From Rhodobacteraceae bacterium LNNU 3342 (GTDB taxonomy: Bacteria > Pseudomonadota > Alphaproteobacteria > Rhodobacterales > Rhodobacteraceae), in the NCBI GenBank assembly GCA_008711135.1, contig VUAW01000001.1, positions 434,001-498,000 on the forward strand: DNA of 64,000 nucleotides, written 5' to 3'. The position numbers were made by a program, and so were the translations under genes. Positions 46,071 to 56,017 of the stretch are shown piece by piece. How positions within the stretch are numbered: the stretch's first letter is position 1; each line of letters begins with the position of its first letter. The notes under the pieces were generated by a model that did no database searches, was not told the origin of the DNA, and was given only the letters and a program-made list of their open reading frames with translations.

Positions 46071-47362
46071 CGAAACGCGACTGGTCGGCCCGCGGGCCGC
46101 TTGTTCTGGGGGCGACATCGCTTGCCCTGCTTCTGGGCGGGTTCGGCGCCTGGTCGGTGATGACCGAGATCTCGGGAGCGGTTGTCGCCTCTGGCCAAAT
46201 CGAGGTCGAACAGCATCGCCAGGTGGTCCAGCATCCCGAAGGCGGCGTGGTCGAATCGATCCTCGTGTCCGAAGGGACACGAGTCGAGGCCGGCGCACCG
46301 CTGATCCGGCTGGACGGCTCGCTGATCCGGTCGGAACTCTCAATCGTCGAAAGCCAGTTCTTTGAAATCCTCGCCCGCCGTGGCCGGCTGGAGGCCGAGC
46401 GTGATGAACGCGATAGCATCACCTTCCCGGACGTGCTGATCGAAGTCGCGCACCTGCCCGAAGTCGAGACGCTGATGCAGGGACAGGCACGCCTGTTCGA
46501 GGCGCGCGGCGAAAGCCTGGACCAGCAGATCGACCAGCTGGAAAAGCGTTCCGGCCAGATCGACAACCAGATCGAGGGGATCGAAGCCCAGCTTGCCGCC
46601 CTGCGGACGCAGCTGTCCCTGATCGAGCAGGAACTCGTGTCGCAGCAAAGCCTGCTGGACCGGGGCCTGACCCAGTCAGCGCGGGTACTGTCGCTGCAGC
46701 GTGAACAGGCCGGGCTGAACGGCAGCATCGGCGAGCTCACCGCCTCGCGCGCCGAGGCTGCCGCCCGCGTGACCGAGATCGGGATCGAGGTGCTGCGCCT
46801 GCACAGCCAGCGGCGCGAAGATGCGCTGACGCAACTGCGCGACCTGGGCTACCGGGAACTGGAACTGGCCGAACGCCGGCGCTCGCTGCGGGAACGGCTG
46901 GAGCTTCTGGACCTGCGCGCGCCGGTATCGGGCGTGGTCTGGGGCCTGCAGGTGACGACACCCCGTGCGGTGCTGCGCGCTGCCGACCCGGTGCTGTATG
47001 TGATCCCGCAGGACCGGCCGCTGATCATCGCCACCCGCGTCAGCACGGTAGAGATCGACCAGGTCTTTGTCGGACAAGAGGCGCGGCTTGTCTTCCCGGC
47101 CTTCAGCGCCCGCACAACGCCAGAGGTCACCGGCCAGATCGCGATGGTGTCCCCGGATGCCTTTACCGATGAACGGACGCAGACGAACTACTACCGGGCC
47201 GAGATCACGATCAGCCCGGAAGAGGCTGCAAAGCTGGGCAATCTTACCCTGCTGCCCGGCATGCCGGTCGAGGCTTTCATCCAGACCGACTCCCGCACGC
47301 CGCTGGCCTATCTGGTCCAGCCGCTCAAGGAGTACTTCGACAAGGCTTTCCGGGAAAGCTGA
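46067..47362 (+). CDS. HlyD/PrtE-type type I secretion membrane-fusion protein
   Basis: A 431-residue periplasmic adaptor. One membrane helix near residues 13-33, a lipoyl-like half ([25 protein letters not shown] as parts), a long alpha-helical hairpin of about 100-290 with many Leu/Glu/Arg heptads, the second lipoyl half ([16 protein letters not shown]) and a C-terminal beta domain with PGMPVEAFI. It bridges the ABC transporter and TolC. Confidence 0.92.
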   Translation: MTKRDWSARGPLVLGATSLALLLGGFGAWSVMTEISGAVVASGQIEVEQHRQVVQHPEGGVVESILVSEGTRVEAGAPLIRLDGSLIRSELSIVESQFFEILARRGRLEAERDERDSITFPDVLIEVAHLPEVETLMQGQARLFEARGESLDQQIDQLEKRSGQIDNQIEGIEAQLAALRTQLSLIEQELVSQQSLLDRGLTQSARVLSLQREQAGLNGSIGELTASRAEAAARVTEIGIEVLRLHSQRREDALTQLRDLGYRELELAERRRSLRERLELLDLRAPVSGVVWGLQVTTPRAVLRAADPVLYVIPQDRPLIIATRVSTVEIDQVFVGQEARLVFPAFSARTTPEVTGQIAMVSPDAFTDERTQTNYYRAEITISPEEAAKLGNLTLLPGMPVEAFIQTDSRTPLAYLVQPLKEYFDKAFRES

Positions 47363-47423
47363 TCGGGGCTTTTCGCGGGCGCGCGACTTGGCTAGCGTGC
47401 CCGCAAACCGCAAGGAGCCCCAC

Positions 47424-47888
47424 ATGAGCCAAGATATCGTTGCCCGCCTTTCCGACCGCGGCCTGACGCTGCCGGATGCCCCTGCCCCGGCGGCGAACTA
47501 CGTTCCCTATGTGCTAAGCGGCAACTTGCTCTTTGTCTCGGGGCAGATCAGCCAGGGGCCGGACGGGCTGATCAAGGGACGGCTGGGGGACGACCTGGAC
47601 GTCGCGGCCGGCGCCAAGGCGGCACAGGCCTGCGCCCTTTCGTTGATCGCGCAGGCCCGGGCGGCCTGCGGCGGCGACCTTGGCCGGATTGCGCGGGTGG
47701 TGAAGCTGACAGGCTTCGTCAACTCCACCCCCGAATTCACGGATCAGCCCGAGGTGATCAACGGCGCATCGGACCTGTTCGTGGCGGCATTCGGCGAAGC
47801 CGGTCGCCACGCCCGCGCCGCCGTCAGCGCCCCGGCCCTGCCCCGCGGCGTCGCGGTGGAGATCGAAGCCGTCTTCGAGCTGCGCTGA
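47424..47888 (+). CDS. RidA family protein
   Basis: A 154-residue YjgF/YER057c/UK114 protein. PAANYVPYVLSGNLLFVSGQIS is the N-terminal pattern, in part, and GRHARAAVSAPALPRGVAVEIEA carries the conserved Arg region and the end strand. The long form (about 150 residues) belongs to the YjgH/Rid subgroups, whose role is deaminating reactive enamines or unknown. AAGGAG is six bases before ATG. Next gene overlaps by one base. Confidence 0.88.
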   Translation: MSQDIVARLSDRGLTLPDAPAPAANYVPYVLSGNLLFVSGQISQGPDGLIKGRLGDDLDVAAGAKAAQACALSLIAQARAACGGDLGRIARVVKLTGFVNSTPEFTDQPEVINGASDLFVAAFGEAGRHARAAVSAPALPRGVAVEIEAVFELR

Positions 47889-48685
47889 TGCCTGCCCTTC
47901 CGCCGGAATTCCTGGCACGGCCGATTGCCCACCGCGCCCTGCATGATCGCGCAGCGGGGCGGCCTGAAAATTCCCTGGCCGCCGTGGCCGCGGCGGTCGA
48001 GGCGGGGTATGGGATAGAAATCGACCTGCAACTGTCGCGCGACGGCGTACCCATCGTCTTCCACGACTACGCGCTGTCACGGCTTACGGGCACACAGGGC
48101 CCGGTGCGGGCGCGGACCGCGGCAGAGCTTGGCGGGCTTGGCCTGCTGGGCACCGCCGAACGGGTGCCGACCCTGGCGCAGGTGCTGGATCTGGTGGCGG
48201 GCCGCGTCCCCCTGCTGATCGAGATCAAGGATCAGGATGGCGCCCACGGCCCGGACGTAGGTCCGCTGGAAGAGGCGACCACCCGCGCCCTGCAGGGCTA
48301 CGCCGGCCCGGTCGCAGTCATGTCCTTCAACCCCCATTCCGTGATGGCGATGGCGCGGCTTTGCCCGAATCTGCCGCGCGGGCTGACGACCAGCAGCTAT
48401 GGCGCAGAAGACTGGCCGCTGCTTCCTGCCCTCGTGCGCGACCGGCTGCGCGAGATCCCGGATTACGACGCCGCCGGTTGCAGCTTCATTTCGCACGAAT
48501 GGGGGGATCTGGACCGGCCACGGGTGTCGGAATTGCGCGACGCGGGTGCGGCGATCCTGTGCTGGACGATCCGCGACTCCGGGACCGAGGCCGTGGCGCG
48601 GAAACAGGCGCAGAACATCACCTTCGAAGGATACAACCCCCGCCCCCGCTTGACCTGCCGGGGCGCAGAGCCACCATCGCCCTGA
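47888..48685 (+). CDS. Glycerophosphodiester phosphodiesterase
   Basis: A 265-residue TIM-barrel GDPD. AHRALHDRAAGRPENSLAA holds the first His/Arg set, IEIDLQLSRDGVPIVFHDYAL the Glu-x-Asp metal pair and second His, and LLIEIKDQ a third metal ligand. It should hydrolyse glycerophosphodiesters to glycerol-3-phosphate and an alcohol. UgpQ-type length; no signal peptide. Confidence 0.9.
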   Translation: MPALPPEFLARPIAHRALHDRAAGRPENSLAAVAAAVEAGYGIEIDLQLSRDGVPIVFHDYALSRLTGTQGPVRARTAAELGGLGLLGTAERVPTLAQVLDLVAGRVPLLIEIKDQDGAHGPDVGPLEEATTRALQGYAGPVAVMSFNPHSVMAMARLCPNLPRGLTTSSYGAEDWPLLPALVRDRLREIPDYDAAGCSFISHEWGDLDRPRVSELRDAGAAILCWTIRDSGTEAVARKQAQNITFEGYNPRPRLTCRGAEPPSP

Positions 48686-48705
48686 CCAAAACAACCCGGG
48701 ACGTC

Positions 48706-49896
48706 ATGAACGACCAGATCGAGATCACGATGCTGTCGCGGCTGGCGGACCTGCCCCAAGCGGACTGGGACGCCTGCGCCTGTCCCGAATCCGTCACAGG
48801 CCGCCCGACCGATCCCTTCACCACCTACCGCTTCCTTCACGCGCTGGAAGAGTCGCGTTCGGTCGGCCCCGGAACGGGATGGGAGCCCCGGCATCTTGTG
48901 GCCCGGCAGGGTGGGCAGGTGATCGCGGTGGCACCGCTTTACGCCAAGGGGCACAGCCAGGGCGAATACATCTTTGACCACAGCTGGGCGCAGGCGTGGG
49001 AACGTGCCGGGGGGCGGTATTACCCCAAGCTGCAGGTGGCCGTGCCCTTTACCCCCGCGACGGGGCGGCGGTTCCTGTGCCGCCCAGGACAGGAAGCCAC
49101 GGGCCGCGCCGCGCTGGTGCAGGGAATGGTGCAGATCGCGGCGGAAAACCGGCTGTCCTCGGCCCACATCACCTTTTGCACCCCCGAGGAGGCCGAGGCC
49201 GGGGCTGAAATGGGGCTTCTGCACCGGGTGACGCAGCAGTTTCACTGGGAAAATCGCGACTATGGCAGCTTTGACGATTTCCTGACCACGTTGTCGTCGC
49301 GCAAACGCAAGACCATCCGCAGGGAACGGGCGCAGGCGCAGGGCTTTGGCGGCACGATCCACGCGCTGACCGGCGACGCGATCCAGCCCGAACACTGGGA
49401 CGCCTTCTGGCGTTTCTACCAGGACACGGGCGCGCGCAAATGGGGCCGCCCCTACCTGACGCGCGCGTTTTTCGACGCGATGCAGGCGACGATGCGGCAT
49501 GACATCCTGCTGGTTCTGGCGCGGCGGGCGGGGCAATGGGTGGCGGGGGCGCTGAACTTCATCGGGCGCGACACGCTTTACGGCCGCTATTGGGGCGCCA
49601 TCGAAGATCATCCCTTCCTGCATTTCGAACTGTGCTACTATCAGGCCATCGATCACGCGATCATGGCAGGACTGGCAAGGGTAGAGGCAGGCGCCCAAGG
49701 GGAACACAAGCTGGCACGGGGCTATCTTCCGGTTCCGGTGCATTCGCTGCACTGGATCGGGGACGCGGGCTTTCGCGAGGCTGTGGCCCGTTACCTGCGT
49801 CAGGAACGCGCCGCGACGGATGAGGAAATCGAGATACTGACGGCTTATGGACCGTTCCGGCGGGGGCCGCTACAGGGCAAGGAGGAAGCGGAATGA
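48706..49896 (+). CDS. GNAT/FemAB-like acyltransferase (DUF482 type)
   Basis: A 396-residue protein with the fold expected of peptidogalycan-type GNAT (DUF482) proteins: DWDACA near the start, FHWENRDYGSFDDFL in the middle, SSRKRKTIRRERA, a long aromatic block around HFELCYYQAIDHAI, and LARGYLPVPVHSLHW at the end. Such proteins may transfer aminoacyl or acyl groups; the substrate is unknown. ATG 48706 is chosen over the upstream open frame because the family begins here. Overlaps the GST gene by four bases. Confidence 0.82.
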   Translation: MNDQIEITMLSRLADLPQADWDACACPESVTGRPTDPFTTYRFLHALEESRSVGPGTGWEPRHLVARQGGQVIAVAPLYAKGHSQGEYIFDHSWAQAWERAGGRYYPKLQVAVPFTPATGRRFLCRPGQEATGRAALVQGMVQIAAENRLSSAHITFCTPEEAEAGAEMGLLHRVTQQFHWENRDYGSFDDFLTTLSSRKRKTIRRERAQAQGFGGTIHALTGDAIQPEHWDAFWRFYQDTGARKWGRPYLTRAFFDAMQATMRHDILLVLARRAGQWVAGALNFIGRDTLYGRYWGAIEDHPFLHFELCYYQAIDHAIMAGLARVEAGAQGEHKLARGYLPVPVHSLHWIGDAGFREAVARYLRQERAATDEEIEILTAYGPFRRGPLQGKEEAE

Positions 49897-50495
49897 TCAC
49901 CCTCTATACCAATCCGATGTCCCGCGGTCGTATCGCCCGCTGGATGCTGGAAGAGGTGGGCGCCCCCTATGAAACCGTGGTGCTGGGATATGACGGGGCC
50001 ATGCATGCGCCGGAATACCTGGCGATCAACCCAATGGGCAAGGTGCCAGCCATCCGCATGGGGAACCAAGTCGTGACGGAATGCGCCGCGATCTGTGCCT
50101 TTCTGGCCGATGCCTTCCCGCAGGCCGGTCTTGCCCCCGCGCCTGCAGAGCGCGGCGACTATTACCGCTGGCTTTTCTTTGCCGCGGGCCCGCTGGAGGC
50201 CGCAGTCACCAATGCCGCGCTGGGGATCCAAGTCCCACCCGATCGCCGCGCGATGGTGGGCTATGGCAGCCTGGATGCGGTTCTGGATACGCTTGAAGGG
50301 GCGCTGCGCGATCGGCCATATATAACCGGCGACAATTTTACCGCTGCCGATGTCTATGTCGGGGCGCAGATCGGGTGGGGAAAGCGCTTTGGCACCATTC
50401 CGGCGCGGCAGGCGTTCAGCGACTACTGGAAGCGGCTTGAGCCCCGGCCAGCCCTGCTCCGCGCGAGCGAGCTTGACGACGCGGCCGCCGCATGA
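49893..50495 (+). CDS. Glutathione S-transferase family protein
   Basis: A 200-residue GST. The thioredoxin-like N-terminal domain has the catalytic-region [14 protein letters not shown], the cis-Pro KVPAI and the glutathione-binding [11 protein letters not shown]; the C-terminal all-helix domain follows from about residue 85, with [14 protein letters not shown] typical of the family. Subclass unclear. Overlaps neighbours on both sides by four bases. Confidence 0.9.
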   Translation: MITLYTNPMSRGRIARWMLEEVGAPYETVVLGYDGAMHAPEYLAINPMGKVPAIRMGNQVVTECAAICAFLADAFPQAGLAPAPAERGDYYRWLFFAAGPLEAAVTNAALGIQVPPDRRAMVGYGSLDAVLDTLEGALRDRPYITGDNFTAADVYVGAQIGWGKRFGTIPARQAFSDYWKRLEPRPALLRASELDDAAAA

Positions 50496-50773
50496 GCCTG
50501 CTTCCGCCCGAGGATCGCGCCGCCCTACTGACCGAAGGCTGGGCAATGGTAGAGGGGCGTGACGCGATCACCCGCAGCTTCCGCTTCCGCACCTTCCGCG
50601 AAGCGTTCGCCTGGATGACCCATGTCGCACTTTGGGCCGAAAAGCTGAACCACCACCCGGAATGGACCAATGTCTACAACCGGGTGGAGGTGGTGCTGAC
50701 CAGCCACGACGTCGGCGGCCTGACCGAGCGGGACCTGAAGCTTGCCCGCCGCATGACCGAGGCGGCGGGCTGA
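50492..50773 (+). CDS. phhB: Pterin-4a-carbinolamine dehydratase
   Basis: A 93-residue PCD/DCoH protein. The signature KLNHHPEW near residue 49-56 supplies catalytic His residues, with [20 protein letters not shown] after it. It recycles pterin cofactor after aromatic amino acid hydroxylation; no phenylalanine hydroxylase gene is in the window, so its partner is elsewhere or its role is different. Confidence 0.92.
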   Translation: MSLLPPEDRAALLTEGWAMVEGRDAITRSFRFRTFREAFAWMTHVALWAEKLNHHPEWTNVYNRVEVVLTSHDVGGLTERDLKLARRMTEAAG

Positions 50774-50776
50774 ACT

Positions 50777-51265
50777 TCACATGGCAGCAAGAAGCCCTTC
50801 GCCCGCAGACACCTCGCAAGCGCCGGGGGATTGTTCGAGGTTCAGCACCGTGACCACCCCGTCATCCACCAGCATCGCATAGCGGCGCGACCGGCCCATC
50901 AGCCCCGCCTGCGGCGCGTCAAAGGCCAGTCCCAGCGCCTGAGTGAAGGCGCCCGTGGCGTCAGCCAGCAGGGTGATCCCGGCCTCGGTCGCGCCCGTCG
51001 CCTCGCCCCAGGCCTTCATCACGAAGGGGTCGTTGACCGAGACGCAGATGATCTCGTCCACGCCCTTGGCAAGGATCGCGTCCTTGTTGCGGATGAAGCT
51101 GGGTACATGCGCCGTATGGCAAGTGGGGGTAAAGGCGCCCGGTACGGCAAAGATCACGACCCGCCGCCCCTGCACGAGCGTATCGGTCGATACTTCCTGC
51201 GGCCCGCCCTCGCCCATGCGGACAAGCGTTGCCGACGGAAGCCGGTCGTTAGTAGAGATCGTCAT
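50777..51265 (-). CDS. Peroxiredoxin (Prx5/AhpE-like thioredoxin-fold)
   Basis: A 162-residue peroxiredoxin. The peroxidatic Cys49 is in PGAFTPTCHTAHVP; a candidate resolving Cys74 lies in DEIICVSV. It reduces peroxides using glutathione/glutaredoxin or thioredoxin. No fused glutaredoxin domain is present. It converges with the PCD gene with a three-base gap. Confidence 0.93.
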   Translation of the reverse strand: MTISTNDRLPSATLVRMGEGGPQEVSTDTLVQGRRVVIFAVPGAFTPTCHTAHVPSFIRNKDAILAKGVDEIICVSVNDPFVMKAWGEATGATEAGITLLADATGAFTQALGLAFDAPQAGLMGRSRRYAMLVDDGVVTVLNLEQSPGACEVSAGEGLLAAM

Positions 51266-51343
51266 GAATATCCCTCGTGCGTTGCGTTCATCGTGTGACC
51301 AGCTATAGGCTCATCCCCGGGCGGGGGCCAGAAAGAGGATGAG

Positions 51344-52549
51344 ATGGCAGGCATCGTGGTAGTGGGCGCCGGACAGGCGGGGGCGGCCTTGGTGGCACGG
51401 TTGCGGGCCAAGGGCTATGACGGGCCGCTGACCCTGATCGGCGCGGAACCCGTGCCACCCTACCAGCGGCCGCCGCTGACCAAGGGTTACCTGACCGGCG
51501 CGATGCCGCTTGACCGGCTGCTGCTGCGGTCCGAGAGCTTCTATACCGAACACCGGATCGACCTGCGGCTGGGCCAGCGGGTCACGGGCATCGATGCCGC
51601 CAGACGGACGCTGCGGTTGGGCGACACGGAACTGAGCTATGACCAGCTTGCGCTGACGACCGGCTCCATCCCGCGGCAGTTGCCTGAAAGCATGGGCGGC
51701 GCGCTGGGCAGCGTCTATGTCGCGCGCGATCTGGCGGATGCCGACGCGATGGCGCCGGAATTCGTGCCGGGGCGGCGGGTTCTGATCGTGGGCGGCGGCT
51801 ATATCGGGTTGGAGGCTGCGGCCGTGGCGGCATCCAAGGGCCTGTCGGTCACGGTCATCGAAATGGCGCCGCGAATCCTGCAGCGGGTCGCCGCGCCCGA
51901 GACATCGGACTACTTCCGCGCGCTGCACCAGCGTTACGGGGTGGAAATCCTTGAAGGCACCGGTCTGGAACGCCTGCTGGGCAATGGTCAGGTGACCGGC
52001 GCGCGCCTGACCGACGGGCGAGAGATCGAGGTCGACTTCGTCATCGTCGGCGTGGGCATCGTGCCTGCCGTCGCCCTGGCCGAGGCGGCGGGTGTTGCGC
52101 TTGATAATGGTATCGCCACCGATGCGCAGGGGCGGACCAGCGATCCCGCCATCTGGGCTGCGGGGGATTGCGCTTCGTTCCCGTTCCGGGGTGGACGGCT
52201 GCGGCTTGAAAGCGTGCAGAACGCCATCGATCAGGCCGAACTTGTCGCCGACAACATGCTGGGCGCCGGGCGGGACTATGCGCCGGTGCCGTGGTTCTGG
52301 TCGGATCAGTATGACGTCAAGCTGCAGATCGCCGGGCTCAACAGCGGCTATGACCGCGTTCATCGGCGCGAGGGGGCATCGGGCGCGGTGTCGTTCTGGT
52401 ATTACACTGGCGGAACGTTCATCGCGGTGGATGCGATGAACGATCCCCGGTCCTTCATGGTGGGCAAGCGCCTGCTGGAGATGGGGCGCAACGTGGACCC
52501 GGCGCTGGTGAGCGACCCGGCGACCGATCTGCGGTCGCTGCTGAAGTAA
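51344..52549 (+). CDS. FAD/NAD(P)-dependent ferredoxin reductase-like protein
   Basis: A 401-residue flavoprotein of the rubredoxin/putidaredoxin reductase group. The FAD motif VVVGAGQAGAALVARL starts at residue 4, the NAD(P) motif VGGGYIGLEAA lies near residue 149, and the third FAD block is AAGDCASFPF near residue 270. A C-terminal domain with WFWSDQYDVKLQIAG follows, as in ferredoxin reductases for monooxygenases. It could pass electrons to alkB or another oxygenase, but no ferredoxin gene is next to it. Confidence 0.9.
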   Translation: MAGIVVVGAGQAGAALVARLRAKGYDGPLTLIGAEPVPPYQRPPLTKGYLTGAMPLDRLLLRSESFYTEHRIDLRLGQRVTGIDAARRTLRLGDTELSYDQLALTTGSIPRQLPESMGGALGSVYVARDLADADAMAPEFVPGRRVLIVGGGYIGLEAAAVAASKGLSVTVIEMAPRILQRVAAPETSDYFRALHQRYGVEILEGTGLERLLGNGQVTGARLTDGREIEVDFVIVGVGIVPAVALAEAAGVALDNGIATDAQGRTSDPAIWAAGDCASFPFRGGRLRLESVQNAIDQAELVADNMLGAGRDYAPVPWFWSDQYDVKLQIAGLNSGYDRVHRREGASGAVSFWYYTGGTFIAVDAMNDPRSFMVGKRLLEMGRNVDPALVSDPATDLRSLLK

Positions 52550-52558
52550 GGCGGAAAC

Positions 52559-53125
52559 GTGCGGATCATTGGTGGAACCTTCCGGGGCTTGGCCCTTGCG
52601 CCTGTGGGCAAGGGCGACGTGTCGGCGCATCTGCGCCCCACAACCGACAGGGTGCGCGAAAGCATCTTCAATCTGCTGGTGAACGGTGGGCACGGCGATC
52701 CCCTTCACGGGGCGCGGGTGCTTGACCTATTCGCCGGCACCGGCGCGCTAGGGCTGGAGGCGCTGTCGCGCGGCGCGGCGCGCGTGACATTCGTGGATGA
52801 CGGGACGGCGGCGCGGGCGCTCATCCGCCGCAACATCGAACTGACCCGGACGATGGGCGTCACCGACCTTTACCGCCGCGACGCGACGCGGCTGGGTGAA
52901 AACCGCGGCGCGCCTTTTACGCTGGTCTTTCTTGATCCGCCCTATGGCAAGGGGCTGGGAGAACGGGCGCTGGTATCGGCGCAGGAAGGCGGCTGGATTG
53001 ATCCCGACGCGCTGATCATCTGGGAAGAAAGCGCCGCGCCCCGGCTGCCCCCGGGCTTCGCGCAGGTTGACCAGCGGCGGTATGGGGATACGCTTGTGAC
53101 ACTTCTTCGCCCGGACGCGTCCTGA
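52559..53125 (+). CDS. rsmD: 16S rRNA (guanine(966)-N(2))-methyltransferase
   Basis: A 188-residue SAM methylase. MRIIGGTFRGLALAP at the start, the SAM motif VLDLFAGTGALGLEALSRGA in parts, and the catalytic DPPYGKG near residue 123 mark RsmD. The start is GTG 52559, and AAGGCGG lies just upstream. Nine bases after the reductase gene, so probably co-transcribed. Confidence 0.93.
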   Translation: MRIIGGTFRGLALAPVGKGDVSAHLRPTTDRVRESIFNLLVNGGHGDPLHGARVLDLFAGTGALGLEALSRGAARVTFVDDGTAARALIRRNIELTRTMGVTDLYRRDATRLGENRGAPFTLVFLDPPYGKGLGERALVSAQEGGWIDPDALIIWEESAAPRLPPGFAQVDQRRYGDTLVTLLRPDAS

Positions 53126-53137
53126 CCCGGAGGTGCG

Positions 53138-53989
53138 ATGCCCCGCCATATCCTTGCTGCTGTCGTTCCCGGCCCACGTGCCGCGCAGGTTCTTGCCCGG
53201 GCAGCGATGCTGGCGCGGGCCCACGGCGCCCGACTGAGCGTTACAAGCGTTCTGCGCCACGCGGTCGCCCTGCCTGGCTTTGCCAGAACCGGCTGGGATC
53301 AGGCCGCGCAGGATCTGGCCGAGGCCCTGACTCCGGCGCTAGCCGCGGCCGGCATCGAGGGAACACCCCTGATCCGCGAGGGATCCCCGGCGCGAGAGAT
53401 CGACGCGCTGGCCGCAAAACTGGGGGCCGACCTGCTGGTGATCGGCCCCAACGAACAGCGCAATCTTGGCGCCCGGCTGATCGGCACCACCGCCGACCGG
53501 CTGCTGCGCAGCGGACACCGCCCGGTGCTGATGGTGCGCCGGCGGGCCCTGCAGGATTATTGTGGCGTCGTCGTGGGGGTGGATCATTCCAACTGCTCGC
53601 ATGTTGCCACGGAAACGGCGGCGCGGCTTTGCCCCGGCGTGCCGCTGCAGCTTGCCCATGTGACCGACCTGCCTGCCGATCTTGAACAGGCACTGCTGCT
53701 GGCGGGAACCTCGGGCGCGGAATTGTCGCGCTGGCGGGCGGACCTGCGCCACCGCGCCCTGGCAGAACTGCAGGACTTTGCGCAGCAATGGCCCGGCTCC
53801 CAGGCGCGGGTGTTCGTCGGCCCGACCGAACAGGTGCTGGCGCGGCTGACCCGGACCAAGGGCGTGGATCTTCTGGTGCTGGGCATCCGGGGCAAGGGGA
53901 TGGTGGCCGCGGGCCTTCTGGGCAGCGTGGCGCAGAAGGTGTCGCGCGACGCGCGCAGCGACGTTCTGGTCGTGCCAGAGCCCTGCTGA
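53138..53989 (+). CDS. Tandem universal stress protein
   Basis: A 283-residue protein with two Usp domains (about 1-135 and 143-283). Each ends in a nucleotide-binding glycine stretch: GTTADRLLRSGHRPVLMVRR in the first, GSVAQKVSRDARSDVLVVPE in the second, each quoted at 20 residues or fewer. It probably binds ATP and acts in stress survival. No membrane segments. Confidence 0.9.
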   Translation: MPRHILAAVVPGPRAAQVLARAAMLARAHGARLSVTSVLRHAVALPGFARTGWDQAAQDLAEALTPALAAAGIEGTPLIREGSPAREIDALAAKLGADLLVIGPNEQRNLGARLIGTTADRLLRSGHRPVLMVRRRALQDYCGVVVGVDHSNCSHVATETAARLCPGVPLQLAHVTDLPADLEQALLLAGTSGAELSRWRADLRHRALAELQDFAQQWPGSQARVFVGPTEQVLARLTRTKGVDLLVLGIRGKGMVAAGLLGSVAQKVSRDARSDVLVVPEPC

Positions 53990-54071
53990 TCACGCGGGCG
54001 ATGACCTTGCGCGCCCCCGCCCTTTCAGGCCTTATGACGTGATGACAGAGCATTCCCGCAAGGCGCGCCCG

Positions 54072-55556
54072 ATGAACAGCTTTGATACCACGCTTCCGAT
54101 CCTGACGCCGCCCACGCCACCCGCGCAGGTCTTTCGCGACGCGGCCGCCGCCGTGGCCCGTCTGGAAGAGCTTTACACCATCGCCACGGAATTCCTGCAC
54201 CGCCACTTTGCGGACATACTTTCGCATGGCCGGCCCGAGGCACGCTATCGCGCGTTTTATCCCGAAATCCGGATGACGACGACAAGCTTTGCCAAGGCCG
54301 ACAGCCGCCTGAGCTTTGGCCATGTTCCCGGCCCCGGCACCTATGCCACGACCGTCACCCGCCCTGACCTGTTCCGGAACTACCTGCGCCAGCAGATCGA
54401 ACTGCTAATGCGCCATCACCGAGTCGACGTGGAAATCGGCGTTTCGGTAACGCCCATCCCGATCCATTTTGCAGTGGCGAATGTGCCCGCGCTTAATGTC
54501 CCGCAGGAAGGGGTGCTGGATTTTTCCTTGCGCGACGTCTTTGACGTGCCGGACCTGTCCACCACCAACGACGACATCGTCAATGGCTTTGCGGTGCTGA
54601 ACGCGGACGGGTCGGTGCCGCTGGCGCCCTTTACCGCGCAGCGGGTGGATTATTCACTGGCGCGGCTGTCGCATTACACCGCGACCGACGCCAAGCATTT
54701 CCAGAACCACATCCTGTTCACCAACTACCAGTTCTACGTCGAGGAGTTCGAGGCCTTTGGCCGCATGGCCCTAGCCGATCCCGACAGCGGCTACACGGCC
54801 TTTGTCGGCCCCGGCAACCACGTCATCACCAAGGCGGACGAGCCGCTTCCCGGCCCGCTCAAGCTGCCGCAAATGCCGACCTATCACCTCAAGCGCGAAA
54901 ACGGCGGGGGCGTGACGTTGGTGAACATCGGCGTCGGACCTTCCAACGCCAAGACGGCGACCGACCATATCGCGGTTCTGCGTCCCCATGCCTGGCTGAT
55001 GGTTGGCCACTGCGCGGGCCTGCGCAACAGCCAGAGCTTGGGCGACTTCGTCCTCGCCCATGCCTACCTGCGCGAGGATCACGTGCTGGATGACGACCTG
55101 CCCGTCTGGGTGCCGATCCCCGCGCTGGCGGAAATCCAGATCGCGCTGCAGGAAGCCGTGGCCGAGGTGACGGGCCTTGGCGGCTATGACCTCAAGCGGA
55201 TCATGCGGACGGGAACGGTGGCCACCATCGACAACCGCAACTGGGAACTGCGCGATCAGTCCGGCCCGGTGCGGCGGCTGTCGCAATCGCGAGCCGTGGC
55301 GCTGGACATGGAAAGCGCGACGATCGCCGCGAACGGCTTCCGCTTCCGGGTACCTTATGGGACGCTTCTGTGCGTTTCCGACAAGCCCCTGCACGGAGAA
55401 CTGAAACTGCCCGGCATGGCGACCGAGTTCTACAAGACCCAGGTGGCCCGGCATCTGCTGATCGGCATCCGCGCGATGGAGCGTCTGCGCGACATGCCTC
55501 TGGAACGGATTCACAGCCGGAAACTGCGCAGCTTTGAGGAAACAGCCTTTCTGTGA
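54072..55556 (+). CDS. amn: AMP nucleosidase
   Basis: A 494-residue enzyme splitting AMP into adenine and ribose 5-phosphate. An N-terminal AMN domain (about 10-170) precedes the nucleoside-phosphorylase-like domain (about 260-480), with GHCAGLRNSQSLGDFVLAHA and the catalytic MESATIAANGF. ATG 54072 has AAGG nine bases before it; an ATG at 54039 is in frame. Length is near that of E. coli Amn (about 484). Confidence 0.94.
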   Translation: MNSFDTTLPILTPPTPPAQVFRDAAAAVARLEELYTIATEFLHRHFADILSHGRPEARYRAFYPEIRMTTTSFAKADSRLSFGHVPGPGTYATTVTRPDLFRNYLRQQIELLMRHHRVDVEIGVSVTPIPIHFAVANVPALNVPQEGVLDFSLRDVFDVPDLSTTNDDIVNGFAVLNADGSVPLAPFTAQRVDYSLARLSHYTATDAKHFQNHILFTNYQFYVEEFEAFGRMALADPDSGYTAFVGPGNHVITKADEPLPGPLKLPQMPTYHLKRENGGGVTLVNIGVGPSNAKTATDHIAVLRPHAWLMVGHCAGLRNSQSLGDFVLAHAYLREDHVLDDDLPVWVPIPALAEIQIALQEAVAEVTGLGGYDLKRIMRTGTVATIDNRNWELRDQSGPVRRLSQSRAVALDMESATIAANGFRFRVPYGTLLCVSDKPLHGELKLPGMATEFYKTQVARHLLIGIRAMERLRDMPLERIHSRKLRSFEETAFL

Positions 55557-55694
55557 CGGCGGGAAACGGCCAGTTTGTCATGGATTTGGCTTGCGCAACG
55601 CAGGAAAAGGTTGTGTAGCAAGGCAATGAGCCGCCAAAGCGCGACCCTCTGATGAAAACGGCCTTTTCACAAAAGGCCAAGAGACCAGGAGACG

Positions 55695-55985
55695 ATGATG
55701 TCGAAACCGATGACCAAGACGCAGCTCGTGGCCGCCCTGGCCGAGGAAATGGGCACCGACAAGAAGACCGCGAACACCGCCCTTGATGCGCTGAGCGCGC
55801 TTGTCACCCGCGAAGTTGCCGAAGGCGGCGCCGTCACGCTGCCCGGTCTCGGGAAATTTGCCTGCCGTGCCCGTCCCGAACGCATGGTGCGCAACCCCGC
55901 CACCGGCGAGCAGATCTCCAAGCCGGCCGACAAGGTGGTCAAGGTGACGATCGCCAAGGCGCTCAAGGACAGCGTCAACGGCTGA
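55695..55985 (+). CDS. HU family DNA-binding protein
   Basis: A 96-residue HU/IHF-fold protein. TKTQLVAALAEEMGTDKKTA is the dimer helix pair, VTLPGLGKFACRARPERMVRNP carries the beta-arm with its Arg/Pro tip, given here in part, and KVTIAKALKDSVNG is the end. AGGAGACG precedes two adjacent ATG codons (55695, 55698). It stands alone, with a terminator after it. Confidence 0.92.
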   Translation: MMSKPMTKTQLVAALAEEMGTDKKTANTALDALSALVTREVAEGGAVTLPGLGKFACRARPERMVRNPATGEQISKPADKVVKVTIAKALKDSVNG

Positions 55986-56017
55986 TCCGGCACTTGCACC
56001 TGCGGCTGCGGGCTTTA

